Positions 39,883-52,185 of a stretch of DNA of 64,000 nucleotides are shown here, one piece after another. How positions within the stretch are numbered: the stretch's first letter is position 1; each line of letters begins with the position of its first letter. Location of the stretch: NCBI GenBank assembly GCA_003864495.1, contig ML133478.1:506498-570497 (forward strand), in the 5' to 3' direction. Under the pieces are notes generated by a model that worked only from the letters and a program-made list of their open reading frames with translations, did no database searches and was not told the origin of the DNA. The translations under genes and the position numbers were made by a program. Source of the stretch: Nemopilema nomurai (Eukaryota; Cnidaria; Scyphozoa; Rhizostomeae; Rhizostomatidae).

Positions 39883-42800
39883 TCATAGAGCCATGAGTAG
39901 CACAACAGGGCAATGATCACTTCCCATCACTGATGGTCTAGTTGAGCTTTCACATAGATCACTGACTAGAGATTTTGACAATACAAAGTAATCCAGTCTC
40001 CTGCAAAAAAGATATTTTTAGAAATATTTTTTGATGTGCAAACAACTGAATTGAAGTTTTTGTATGTTAAGATTCTGATAATAAGAATAATTTCTGTTGT
40101 CGCCACTATGCCACTTATTATAGGTGAAAATTCAAGGATACTTTTGAAATGTCGTGAAGAGCACCTGGGTATTAACAGATATGGAAGTAAATGGACCAAT
40201 ACTGCCTATCTTCTATCAGGGGCCACTTGAATCAAATAGATCATTATGCCTTTGAAAGCGATTTCTCACTTATTCAAGCCTATGTTTTCAGTTTTAAAGA
40301 CCATTTTTCAACTCTAATAGTCTTCAATTTCCTTAATACAGTTACCTTAATGCAACTCTTCTGCTAACATCGAGAAGCTTTTTTTGTATACTGTTCCATG
40401 TGCTTTCATATAATGTCTGTGTATGCTTTCCTAACTGCATTCCCTTCATCATGCATCCAACTACCCTTATTCTATTATGAATATATTAAAATGCTCAATT
40501 TATATGCCTCATACTGGAACTGCTCAATTTGATTTGTCTTTTATTGTTATTAGCTGGATTTTTTAAAACAACAAAAGCTTGAATTTTGTCATTATGTATG
40601 TTCAAAAGACTTTCACTACATCAAAATGAATCACCATTTAATGGTTCATAAAAGGATTATAGGTCTTTGTAAACTTCCTTTTCATTTACTTTTCTTGAAA
40701 AATTTCAACTCACCAACCAACATTTTTCTCTCTTGCATTTCCCATGTAAGACCAAAATGTGTATGTCCCAGCCTTGCCTGGGTTTATGTGTCTATATGAA
40801 TCAACAAACCCGGCCTCTAACAAACTTGAAAATTTCTCTCTTTCCTCCTTTGTAAAGCCAGGATTTTTGACATTGCTTTTCGGGTTGGCAATATCTGGTT
40901 GCAAATGAATGTGATTAGTGTTCTGTCATGTGCAGCATTTCAATTTGAAAAGGGGGACATCTCAACATTTGCTATTCAAGGAAAAAGATTTCACCACCAC
41001 AAAATCTTGAATGATAAATATAAGCTTTGTAATGATTCCTTTAGGTGAGCTATTAATAATTGGCCACTTTATTCAATTTAAAAACCAAGTTTGAAGTGAT
41101 TGAGTCAACTAAAATTCAAATAAATTGTATCATTATATTTACCTAGTACTCATTTCATAGAGCTGTTTATATTTTAAAAGAATTGATTTTGAAAGTTTCA
41201 ATTCCTTACCAATTTCCTTATGAGCTACATTCAAGTCACCACAAAATATGACTGGCTTTTTATTTTCAAGACCCTTCAGATAGACCTTCATGTCTTCTTC
41301 CCATCCCATTCGATAGTCCAAACTAGAAATATGAAATGATGAACTAAACCTACTGTGAGAATGAAAGGCAGTTAAGATTTGACCCTAACAGCAAATGGAT
41401 CAGTTGATAAATGAGTTTGTGTAAAAAAATCTATTAATAAAAATATCATCTGTAATGTGCAATACTACTATATCATGTATGTAATACTGAAGTACACTAT
41501 TTAATATAGTAGTGTTAAAGAGTAATTCTGCTAGGCTTCATTGAATGTTGAAATTATAACAATAAATAGGAGAATTGCTCACTTGAAAAGACCACGTCCA
41601 GAGTTGGGTACATCTAGAAAAGCAAGTTAAAGGCCAATAGTTACATGAACAGAGAAAAAAGAACATTAAAATATCACCAGGCAATATTTGAGGATAAGTG
41701 CGAAGCAATGACTTTGCTTCCACTTTTGTTGACTGACTTTTTAACTCTCCCAACTAACCCACTGACTTGTTGGTGGTCATAAGCTCAAGCATTATTCTAA
41801 TTCATTATGTGGTCATCTAAGTCACAAATCTTTAAAGAAACATAATTTTCTAGAATAAACTTGAATTGTAAAAATATGATACCAGTTCCATCAACAATAC
41901 AAATGCAGAATCAGTCTCAATAAAACAAAAAGGAAGCAGTCTGAAAAGTTATGTACTTACATGATGTGACCAGATAAAACTTTTCATATTCAGCTGTGAT
42001 AAGACGGCCTTCTTTATCATGCCTTTCGATACCTGAAATTGCATGAAATATATTTCAAGACCTTTTTTAACCAGATTTGGATAATGACAACTGACTTTTT
42101 TAAAAAAAACAAATAGAAACCATAGGAATTTTCTATTACTTGAAATAAAGATTAATTGTAAATTATGAACTATAGATATTGGTACTATAGAAATTGTAGA
42201 GCCATAAGACACCCACAAAGGCAAATGCAGATTTGATGGGGAGAACATACTCCATCATAAAAGGGAAGAGAAAATTATGACTTAGTTGCCCCAGTTCCCA
42301 ACAAATGTGGGTACAGAAAACGAATGATGATTTAAATGATTACAGAAGAGACTTCTCATCTGGTTCAGAATTCTAAAAATATTACCTAAGCCATATGTAA
42401 CCTTCAATGGTTTCTGTTTTGACAATAGCCTGAACGAGGAAAATGAAGCCATCCTTAAATTTACTTACTTCAATATATCCAATATATATATTAAAATTCC
42501 ATTTTTCAAACATTTCAATAACACAATTTGCAAACAATAACCAATGATAAATAACCAATTTTAGGTAGTGCAGCATAGCAAACAAAAGCATTTCATATCA
42601 AACTTTGATACTAAAGCATGGTTTTCAAGATGAAATATATATGATATGGGAAACATAAACTGAATGGATGTGTTGAAAGTACCAAAGTGTGTTGTATCAG
42701 GGGAGTCTGTGTGTAATAAAATGAATAGATAGCATTCCATCAAATTTCTTCCAAATTAATCTGCTGTGTTGGAGATGTGAATGCAATTTTCCTAAAGGGG

Positions 42801-43427
42801 TCACAGAGTGTTAAAATTCATAGAAATTACTTACGCTGTGCCACTATATCCTTTTTTCTCTGCAGCTGAAAAGTACATATTGTATTGGATATCTGGCTTC
42901 TTTGCAAAGGAAAGGCCACCAGCTTTCAAGACATTAAACTATGATAAATGTAATAATCAAATAAAAATTAACACCAGAACATTGAAGTACCACATTGGAC
43001 ATTTATGAAAAGAACTTTTCACTTCTTCAAATACAAATGTAATGAAAATGTTTATTCAAAAATGTTTTAAATTGCTCAAACAATGGGAAGATATTTAAGG
43101 TAAGGGAACTAGAGGTAATAACATTGCTATTCAAAAATTCTTTAGAGTCAACACAAAAATACATTGCAAATTAATCTAAAATTAATCAAAGGTAAAACTT
43201 TAACAAAAAATTCAAATTTTTCACGAGGTTCAACTATGCAATAAGGTGCTTAGAAATGCATTTTTGCCATTTTGTGAAACATTGAATTTTCTTCTTCACC
43301 TCAGGAGGACATTCATTTTCCATGCATTTTGTCTCCTGAAGGCATATAACATCTGCATCTTCTTTTTTCAAATAGTCCACTCCATGCTTCTGTAATTAGG
43401 AAAAAATCATAATAAGAAAAAGCAAGT

Positions 43428-43493
<66 letters not shown>

Positions 43494-44989
43494 ATATATT
43501 ATAATAGAAGATGGGCTAGGAATAAGACATGCTCTCTGTTACTCTGAGTTTTGTGCTTGCACACTCATCAGACAAACTATAATCAGATAGACTATAGAGT
43601 AGCAGACAATAATCAGACAGACTATAGAATAACAGAGAACATGTCTCATTTCTAGCCTTCCCTCTATTATATCTATTGCTCTGTGCTTTTGCACATCAAG
43701 CACTGTTAAGTCAGAATAGACAAAACAATCTGGAATATATTATATATTATATAAACCTGCATCTTAATATATAAATATTAGCAAATTATATATATTATAT
43801 ATGAATATATATATATATAAAATATCTATAATACAGAAATGCAGGAAAACATGCAAAAGGCTAACATTTACCTTGACCATGGCTCTTAAAACCAGCAACA
43901 TTCCAAGATACTATTTTGATATTGTATGGCCTATTAAGAAAATGTACTTCTAAATGAATAAATTCAAATTTCAAACATACTTTCTAAGTGAGAACACTTT
44001 TAAGAAAGAGGTAGTAGCTGACTAAGGTCATCAAATATGAAAACCTTTTCTATGTTTCAATTAAAGTAATTGAGCTCATAAATGTTTAGCTCTCATTGTA
44101 CTTGAAAATGAAAATTAAATTTTTGTTACCGTCCATCAGTTGTTTTAGTGTTCAATTCTTCAAGTTTGAAATCTGATTTCTTGTTTGTGTTCTGTTTTTC
44201 TTCTGGTTTCTGGACCATAAGACACATAAAATGTTATGCAGTTTTGTAAAAAATATGAAAATAAACAGTTGATAAGTACTGTCAAACCCTTCAACCCAGT
44301 ATACAGTTCAAATCTAAGTATTCAAAACAAAGTAACTGGCGACCGAATGGTCCAAACAAACTGAACATTCTGATGTCAACCTGGATCAGAAAATAGGTAA
44401 ATATGTTCATTCTTATAGCAAGCAAGCATTTCTCTAGAAGTTAACTAGAATTATTGTAGAGGAACTGTACAAGCATCCCCATTCCTAGAGAGTGTAAACT
44501 GCTTTTTGGTATCCTGCTTTTTCGCTATGATATATTCCAATACTATTTTTGTAACGTTACTGTTACCTGTCTCCATCTTTGTTTTTCTTGGGAGATGCAC
44601 GACTTTCATCTTGAGCTGTTAGCTGGTGACAATGACACAAAAGCCTCGGATTACAGTGGATTCTTCTTGGACACAGGACATTGTGTCCATAGGAGGTTAA
44701 CGGGCGGTAATACTCTTACTTTCCCTAAAAGTAAAGTTTCTTGCCACGCCTTTAGCACTAGACAGTAAATACTTAGCCAAACTGAGAAATTCTGGGTTTC
44801 TTATAATGCTGATCTTTGTCAAAATGAAAGTTGTCATGGTTGGTGTGTAGAAATTGAACGGCGAGGACATGTCCGTTATCTTGCCTTGCTATTAGAGTTT
44901 TTTAACGATCAGAAGTTATTTTTTCAGTTCTGCGCATGCAAAACTTTTATATCTTACAATTGAATATAATTTACCTTTCGTTTAGGCAT
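39883..44989 (-). CDS. APEX1: AP endonuclease 1 (base-excision repair), frame broken in one exon
   Basis: Nuclear exonuclease III-family enzyme that cuts DNA 5' of abasic sites. Minus-strand exons: 44989-44975 (MPKRK, as in human), 44622-44567, 44209-44130, 43930-43872, 43389-43300, 42938-42835, 42429-42386, 42032-41961, 41613-41583, 41322-41210, 40894-40714, 40000-39883; about 320 residues (human 318). Active-site blocks are all present: SWNV (Asn), LQETK (Glu), [10 protein letters not shown] (Tyr), GDLNVAH (Asp, Asn), RLDYFVLS (Asp) and GSDHCPV (His). In the SWNV exon the frame changes at a run of four A (43888-43891); one base less restores both the frame and the phase of the next exon. 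The joint between exons 2 and 3 is also one base off. It is tail-to-tail with CRYZL1, about 545 bases apart. Confidence 0.92.
43431..43489. repeat. (AT)n microsatellite in an APEX1 intron
   Basis: About 29 uninterrupted AT dinucleotides between the SWNV exon and the LQETK exon, with further TATATA clusters at 43733-43820. Likely polymorphic. Confidence 0.97.
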
Positions 44990-45816
44990 GTTGATTATTT
45001 TCACACAGGCTACGACAAGACAGCTTTACAGACGTGTAGGCCTGTCAAGTACTTTTCGCGGCAAAAATTAAGTTCGATAACGAGGCTCTGCACAACATGT
45101 GATCAGAACAAAACATGGCGGCTGCTCTTACCAACTACTTCTGCTTTCTACCGCTAACTTTATTTCCACGAAGACATAGAAACGTTTAAATTCTTCTTGA
45201 GAACAAGTCACTCTATTTTCAGGTTTGGATCGAATATCAACCAAAAACGTGCATATGTCCTTAATATACAGCGCATGTTCAAAACATTGCCGCCGAACGG
45301 AACCAAGTACTTTCAAGAGCTTTAGGAAAGCTGTTCCCCTGTTCCCAGTGTAGTAAGCCAGAGACCGATGACAAACTTATGAAATAAAAGAGGAAATAAA
45401 CCGAAAAACCAGCGATAAATAACGGTGATGGCGCATGACTCCGCAGTGAAATAATAAAAAAAAGAAAATCCTCAGTTGCTGTTGTCTGCCGTCACCCGTC
45501 ACCCAAGAGAGAGAAACGATAGCAATCTATTACAATAATTAGCTAATATAACCATTGGGAAAATAAGAGAAGAAAACAAAACCGTGTAACATCAATCTTT
45601 TGTATACACCCCTCTCCAACTTTTTTCAGCCTCATATTCTTCATCTTATGAGTATATGAATTTTATTTATTTTATTATGAGAATCGAATTTTATTTATTG
45701 TAAAATATGAATTTGAAATCAACAAAAGATACCAGAGGATTCTTTTGCGATAACAAGAACTTCATTCCCGACTTATACATAAAAAGAATCTAGAAACAAT
45801 AACTCAGTTCAGGGGG
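44990..45816. other. APEX1 upstream region
   Basis: Contains the APEX1 promoter and 5' sequence. A minus-strand frame of 62 codons (45316-45128) has protein-like composition but no family I know and no clear splice context. Otherwise nothing is seen. Confidence 0.45.
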
Positions 45817-46086
45817 CAGGGGCGGATTCAGGGAAAATCTGACTACAGCAAAGAAAGGGAAATTTTTTAGAGCCACGCCCTTCAGGCTGTCTAAAATGAA
45901 GGCCACACCCCGTGAATACTATTTATGATCAAAATTTTTGTTAGTGGTCAGCACTAAAATCATATAATAGAATCTAACAAGTCTTTGATCCCTGTTTTCT
46001 GTTAGGAATGCATCACATTCACAGAACGGAAATCGCAAGGGCTATTGTTGACATTTTCAATATTGAACGCGACAGCGGTGGCGAAT

Positions 46087-46250
46087 ACAATTGCATAGGT
46101 CAGTATATCTTTTTATTGGACAGTTAAACAACAATTGCATAGATCAACTTGTATCTTGATTGGCTATTTGAGTCTGCACTGGATTTTATTGGACACTTTC
46201 TACAACAATTGCATAGGTCAACTCGGCTTCTTATTCGACAGTTCAAATTT
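46087..46250. repeat. Short direct repeats around ACAATTGCATAG
   Basis: ACAATTGCATAG followed by RTCA occurs at about 46088, 46131 and 46204. Each is followed within 15-30 bases by an ATTGG/ATTCG-ACAGTT-like sequence or a variant of it. These are diverged repeats inside the left part of the MITE. Confidence 0.55.
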
Positions 46251-46512
46251 CACCTATGCTCGCGCCAATTATTTTCCATAACTAGAACCCAAACTCCTTT
46301 CGGTATTTATACGAGCAACGCGCGGCGTTCGACCTTCAACCTGTTGGTGTTTCGAGCTGATAAGAAGCCAGTGGAGCCACGTGTTTGAACAAGTCGGTAT
46401 TTTACTTTTCTCTTTTTGAAATAATCGTATTCCATTCTAGCGTGGATATTTACACTAGTTACAATTTGTTTTTTAGTTATAGATAACCAAGATAATTGCA
46501 TGCTACTAGTGA

Positions 46513-47706
46513 CCTCTGACCCCACACGTGCAAGGTTCAGGGGTCGAAGTCGATCCTGGGTCTTCTTCCGAAACACAACCAGGTTTTCTTCATACGCATT
46601 CGTCGTTAGATTTATTGAATGTACGAAGAGATTTGAACGAATTGACTGGACTTTTTAAAGAGTTCGTTAATTATAATATAGGCAGGGATAAAGAGCGGAG
46701 TTCTTCCTGCACAGCTGTAAGGCCTGACCAGCATTCACTAACTCGTCGCAAGAGGTCTTATGATGAAATATCTGTATGTCAGACCCATAATTCATTTGAG
46801 CACGATTCTGTGTCTCACACCAAATGTTATCCGGAAGCTTTTTCTTCCGTTGAAAATCAGGATGCTATATCATCCAAACGTTCAAAGCGAGTTGACTCGT
46901 TGTTTCATGTGCCTTCCACAGTAAATTCTGAGGCATCTGTCCCAGATCTTAATATGGAAGAAGAAGTTTTGGACTTTGTTGATAATGAGTTATCCGAGGC
47001 AGTTTTAGACAAGAAAGGCAAGGGTCTTTCCTCTGATAAGCTGGCCTCAAAAATTGAGGAACAATGGAAAAATCCCAGCAGAAAAGCAGTTGCTCAGGTT
47101 TTTAACAGGCACAAGCACCCTCTTAACCTTAAGAGTATTTCTGTTCCAGCTATGCCAAAGTTGATAATGAAAATGCCATCATTTAAAGATTCTGTTTTGG
47201 CTAGGGAGAGGAAATTATATGATGTTCACCATTCTGTTGCTAAATCCTCCCACATAATTTCAACTTTGGCTGATGATTTACTTCTTGCAGAAAATAATCA
47301 TAGCCTTATTGACACAAAGGCTATTGTTTTGAAAGCCTTTGATGCACTATCTGTTCTCTCTAATGCCAGTGTCAATATCTCAAATTTACAAAGGCTCAAT
47401 ATAAGACCTATTCTTAACAAGGATGTACAGGGACTATGTGACCCTACTCGTGAAGTCTCAAACCATTTGTTTGGAGACGACATTGAAAAACGCCTGAAGC
47501 AAGAAAGGGAGTCTAAACGTCTTGCCTCTGCTGCTACTCAACCGATGCCTCAGTCTACTAGGTATAGACAACATGATAGGCAGATACCAGTTGTTAATAG
47601 GCGAACACAGCACTCTTTTTATAATGGCCCTACTCAGCAGTCTTTTTTAGAGAAAGGCCAGAAGGCTCGTCCATATCGGCGGAAGCAGAAGCCCTACAAG
47701 GGATAA
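46513..47706 (+). CDS. Gag-like ORF1 of the DIRS-like element
   Basis: Open for nearly 400 codons without a stop. There is no ATG near its 5' end; the first is at about 46954, so the N-terminal part would need another start or splicing. The N-terminal third is Ser/Lys-rich with an NLS-like KRSKR. The middle is helical (SDKLASKIEEQWKNPSRKAV). The C-terminus is Arg/Lys/Gln-rich, probably nucleic-acid binding. This matches the general make-up of DIRS ORF1 proteins; the assignment relies on the context of inverted repeats and the RT start that follows. Confidence 0.6.
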   Translation, partial: PLTPHVQGSGVEVDPGSSSETQPGFLHTHSSLDLLNVRRDLNELTGLFKEFVNYNIGRDKERSSSCTAVRPDQHSLTRRKRSYDEISVCQTHNSFEHDSVSHTKCYPEAFSSVENQDAISSKRSKRVDSLFHVPSTVNSEASVPDLNMEEEVLDFVDNELSEAVLDKKGKGLSSDKLASKIEEQWKNPSRKAVAQVFNRHKHPLNLKSISVPAMPKLIMKMPSFKDSVLARERKLYDVHHSVAKSSHIISTLADDLLLAENNHSLIDTKAIVLKAFDALSVLSNASVNISNLQRLNIRPILNKDVQGLCDPTREVSNHLFGDDIEKRLKQERESKRLASAATQPMPQSTRYRQHDRQIPVVNRRTQHSFYNGPTQQSFLEKGQKARPYRRKQKPYKG

Positions 47707-47753
47707 ATGTAAATAATTTTATTTCATTTCTCCCTAAACTGACCAAATATCTT

Positions 47754-47978
47754 TTGTACAAGATTGACACATTTAGAGCAGGTGCACTTAAAAATCATCT
47801 GGAACGTTGGTATACTGTCACTAGTGATTTTGAAACATTGCAAACTGTAGCTGGCTTACAGCTTGAATTCTCATTGCCTCCCAATTTTGACGCCCACCCG
47901 ACCCAAATAATTATATATTTCTCCCCTTTTTCTAGTGTTCATTTTCAGGACTGGCAGGCTCCACTGGCATGTCTTTGA
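47754..47978 (+). pseudogene. N-terminal fragment of a DIRS-type reverse transcriptase
   Basis: Contains AGALKNHLERWYTVTSDFE followed by a TVAGLQLEF-like strand, the usual opening of DIRS/Ngaro reverse transcriptases (AGxLxxFxxxWxxxTxDxxxLxxxxGxxLxF). The frame stops 75 codons in, before any catalytic motif, and is followed directly by the 3' inverted repeat. Confidence 0.6.
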
Positions 47979-48285
47979 ATCAGGTCGAACGCCGCGCGTT
48001 GCTCGTATAAATCCCACGTCGTTTGGTTCTAGGTATGGAAAATAATCTAAATCAAACTACACCAAGGTTTGTTTAATTTTTTAATTATTTTCCATAGCTC
48101 AACTTTCCTGCCATTGGCTTGACGAACGAAGCAACAGCAATAGCGGCAATAGGTTGTGATGTAATTCCAGAGAACAGGAAGAATTTTTGTGGCACTGGAT
48201 GACGTTAATTGATGCAAAAGGAAATTGTTTGAGAAAATCTGACTTATGCTCGCGCAAAGGTTGCTAACGTCTGGATCCGCCCCTG

Positions 48286-48683
48286 GGGGGGGGGGGGGCA
48301 AACAAACAATAACTTTATGATGAATTGCTAAAAACTATGGATAAACATACTCCCCGAAAACCAATAACGAGAGAAATGCATAGTGAATTCATTAAACGAA
48401 TGTCTCACTTCAGTCGCACAAAAGCTAGTGAAACAAATGAAACCATCTAAAAAATAGTTTAACGAATTTTTCACAAAGTCGATTTTGAATAGAACTTTTC
48501 TAGTTCCTGTGACTCCAGAGAAAGTCAACAGTAAAATAGCTATTCTTTCTTATAATGTTTCTTATAAAGTCCATTAAACTAGTTCGCTACACTATTCCTG
48601 TAACCTTTTCTGTAATAGCCAACTCCTCTTTTCTAGAAAGTGTCTTTCGAGAAAGTCGAAATTTGCTGAAGTTACCCCTGTAC
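48286..48683. other. Spacer between two transposon blocks
   Basis: Begins with a G run of about 12 bases (48284-48298). No coding or RNA feature seen. Confidence 0.5.
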
Positions 48684-49492
48684 ATGAAGGCATAGTCAAT
48701 AGAAAAGGAATGGTTAGGAAAGCAACGGCGGAACAAAGGATTTTGCAAATTATGTTGAACTAATGGTCACGTGACGACGAACCGGTAAGGTTTTCTATCG
48801 CAATGGCGACAAACAGTGAAGTGAGTGAGATCGAAGCGCTTCCCGATGACGAATTTACATTTTCAGATTCGCTTATTTCAACTAATGATTTCGTTTTTGA
48901 TGATGAAAGTCTTCCTACCACATTCATTTCGGACGATGATGTTATTGAACTGATTTGTGCGCAATAATTTCTTTGCAACTTGTGTCAACGAATCTGCCAA
49001 TCAAAAAGTGGCCTAGAAGTTCACATGGGAGGAATCATTATTCTTTGCCAAAAGAGCCATTTCTCAAGGCTGAAGACTTTGTTGTCATTGCTAGAGAAAT
49101 TAAGGAGAATGCATTGAAGGAAAATATGTACAGTGCAGAATTAATTGAAAGACTGCCAAGTGAAGTTCCCCTAAGGCTCCAGTCGTTCATAAACAATTTG
49201 TTATCGCATTACAAGAACGCTCGAATTTTTACCTGATAGAAGTGTGGAAGAAACAAATTTATTTCTTTTAAAGTTGGCGACAGCCATGCTGTATCACGTA
49301 AAAAAGGGAATTCTCGGTGATGTGGAGAATTCGTGTGAAAAGGGGCTAAGACAGGAAGAACGCGGTCCGTTGGCCTATGTTGCCGGTTCAGCTCTCAGCC
49401 AGATTTATAAAGAGGCTGTTTTTCACAAGAGAAAAAGCCCGTGGCAAGAAGAAATCAAATCTCTTTTTGCCAAAACTTTATCGGTTGAAACT

Positions 49493-52185
49493 CAGAGCAT
49501 TTTTTAACAGTGTGACTACTGGGGAACGTTCCCCAGTAGGCCCAATGCTTTCCCCAGTAGTGAACACCAAAATCACAGAATTTCCCCAGTAGTTGGGGCC
49601 CTTTCATCTCTCACTTACCTACATATTTATTTTTTGAAAATCAACTTTTAAATCAAGTTTATTGAATTTATAAACTAAACTCAAGATGTGAACGGTTTCC
49701 AAAATTGAAAGATAATAAAAAAACCTTTACGCAAACAAACAGAATTTGTTTTTACTCCCAAATGCCTTTGGTGTTTTATTTGGTATTGTTTATAACATCA
49801 GGCCCCTCCTCCCCTTTGTTGTTCTGTTCTTTTTCCGTTCAGGTTTTTTGTCCTCTCGTGTGAAAGTAAAACAGATGTTGCGGATGTAGGCATTCGATGT
49901 GGTACAAAGGGAAGAAACTTGACTCAAGCTGGTTAATTTTGTCAGAGTGTTGTCTTAAAATTCATACAGAAATGAAAAACAAGAAGCGACGCCAGGTAAT
50001 GACATGTGAGTTGTGTAAGAAATACGAGGAACAGGTTGTAAAATTCTCTGTCAATGGACGCCTGCTTATGGCATCTGGAGTACGAATTGACGGGAAAGAA
50101 AAACTGAAATGGGTTATAGATCATTTAGAGTCGCACAATGAATCCAAAAGGTTGAAGGAGCACGAAGATACATGGAGGAGTATGTCAACAGATCATCCAT
50201 GGGTGAGGATGATTGAAAAACACAAGAAAGAAACTTTGGAATTTCTTCTTAGATTGGCTGTGGATGTCTACAATGACTGCAGAGCCGAAACACTAAGTGC
50301 AAGAAGTTGGCCATCAAGATCTCTTTCTTTCGAGCATAACAATAATTTAATGCGAGTTTTTCAATCAGAAGGGTGGGATGCTGATTTTGTTGGTTTCGAG
50401 AAGTCAAGCTTCTATCATTACCGAGATCCCGTCACCTATGCTGAAATGAGAAATATTGTTGTTAAATTTGAAATGTAAAAAGTTGCAGCTGAATTGAAAA
50501 ACTGCATTTTTTATTCTGATAGACAGCAAATTGACTCCAAGTTCATAACAGCTAGGTATGTGCCAATCGATGAAGTCTGCGTTAAAACTGTATTTCTTGG
50601 AGTTGCAAACAGTGACAGGGGTGGTGCTGCTGGACTGTTAGACTCACTGATCAGTTGTTTGGAATCGGTGAACGTAGACACAGAAAAACTGGTTGGCGTT
50701 ACGACTGATGGGGAAAGTGCCAATACAGGAAAGAAAGGAGGTCTCTGGAAATTGCTGAAAGATCATGTTGGCAGGGACATTCTGACTGCTTGGTGTGTAT
50801 GTCATAGATCAGATTTGCCTCTCGAATCTTTGCAAGCAGAAGTGCCTGAGCTGCCGATCTGATTGAGCAATTTGCTAGCTTTGGTCGACTTTTTTAGAAC
50901 ATCTCCACGAAGAACGAAATTACTTCATCAAGAAGATGAACGTTGCTTGACGTTCCCAAAACATTTTAAGGTTAGATTTGCGCAGCACACACTTAATCTG
51001 ATCAGGGCTGTTTTGCATAATCTTAAGGCAGCTACGAAAGTGTGGGAGAAAATAGTAAGTGGTGAAATCACATCAGATAAAAAAGAATGTGCCATGGCAC
51101 GTGGTTTTATGCAAAAATTGAATGCTACTTCGCAGCAACTATGGCTGACAACACTTATGTACGATTTGTGCAAGATATTTGAAAGGCTTCAAAAGATATT
51201 TCAAAAATCATACCTAATACTACCAGACGTCATAACAGCAAGGGACTCCAGTGTCGAAAACCTCAAGATTATGGATCAAATGCCTATTCCAGGTGGTAAA
51301 GAAGAAGATCATTTAAGGAAATTGCAAGAAGATAGCGCAAATAACGAAGCAGAGCAATGTAGGAGAAAAACGGGAAATCATTTTGTCACTGCGATGAGAA
51401 GAGACAACAAGGCAGTTGGAAATGAAGTTGTACAATCTGCCATCAACTTCCTGCATGAGCGAATGAACATAGAAAATGACGGAACAATAAACAGTCTGGA
51501 GACAGTGCTGGAAGCTAAATCACCAGAAGTGTTCAAAACATCCAGCAGAGAACCGGTGTCACAAATGTTTGGTAGCCAAGTGATTGAACAATTTGTTTCT
51601 GATGTTTTTTCTTCGTGGGGCAAGATTTCTGAGGTGAAGAGCGTTGATGTTGAAGACACGGGAACTGTGTACGCCCTTAAATTGAGAAAAATGACGCAAG
51701 CCAGTCAAGGCATCATGAAAAAGTTTCTGGCATCTTTCTTAACACTGACCCCTCACAGCATGGCGACTGAAAGAGTAGTCTCGCATTACAACAACATCAA
51801 AAGTGTGAAACGATCATCCTTGCATCAAGAGACGATCAATGGTGTAATGAACATATCTCTAAATTGGATAGGCACTGCCTATTATGATCCAAGACCGGCT
51901 GTGTTCACGTTTTTAAAGAAGAAAGACAGGCGAAATGCACAGCCTTGCAGTGAGCTTTACAAACAAAGAGATTTTGTCAGAAAGTTTTTTCAAAGTGACA
52001 ATGGCTGTCTTTAGTTTACTATTATATGTTTGTGCTGTGGCTAAAAACTTGTAACTACGAAAATTCATTAATTAAAACAGTGTGTTTTACAGCGGCATAT
52101 ACCTGTGTGCTTCTTTTGGCTATTACACTTTTGGGCCTTTTTGCAAATTTTCCCCAGTAGTTGAAATTCCTTAAAAAATGCCCTG
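49493..52185 (+). mobile_element. hAT DNA transposon with intact ends and 8-bp target duplication
   Basis: The ends start CAGAGCATTTTTTAA and finish TTAAAAAATGCCCTG, with a second inner match CTACTGGGGAA/TTCCCCAGTAG. The flanking octamer TTGAAACT is identical at 49485-49492 and 52186-52193, the length typical of hAT. Extra copies of the CCCCAGTAG motif lie inside the left end (49522-49595). It carries one transposase-derived frame. Length is 2693 bases. The unbroken target duplication suggests a fairly recent insertion. Confidence 0.93.
49897..52014 (+). pseudogene. hAT transposase (ZNF862/KIAA1586-like), two in-frame stops
   Basis: One frame covers 49897-52014, apart from stops at 50476-50478 (TAA) and 50860-50862 (TGA). 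The first part has a CELC zinc-finger-like pair and a helical region. The middle has the hAT RNase H-like pattern (GVTTDGESANTGKKGG and a following CVCHRSD). The end has the hAT dimerisation region (HSMATERVVSHYNNIKS). No further frame loss is visible, so the copy is young but inactive as read. Similar proteins in animals include domesticated ones such as ZNF862; nothing here suggests domestication. Confidence 0.85.

Larger units (their letters stand above)
46269..48045 (+). mobile_element. DIRS-like (tyrosine-recombinase type) retrotransposon derivative, internally deleted
   Basis: A perfect 30-base inverted repeat (46305-46334 against 47983-48012) is extended by a less perfect match outward through TAGAAC to TTTTCCATA, about 60 bases in all. 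Inverted termini, a gag-like first ORF and a reverse transcriptase start fit DIRS-group elements. Everything beyond the RT N-terminus (rest of RT, RNase H, methyltransferase, tyrosine recombinase) is missing, so this copy cannot move by itself. A 14-base direct repeat, AATTATTTTCCATA, lies at 46267-46280 and 48083-48096. Confidence 0.7.
45817..48285. mobile_element. hAT-type non-autonomous element with a second element inserted
   Basis: The 15-base ends CAGGGGCGGATTCAG (45817-45831) and CTGGATCCGCCCCTG (48271-48285) are inverted copies with one mismatch; CAGGGGCGGATCCAG-type ends mark widespread hAT-like MITEs. The interior between about 46269 and 48045 is a separate DIRS-like element, so the original MITE was about 0.7 kb. 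The 3' flank is a G run, so an 8-base target duplication cannot be read. Confidence 0.6.
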
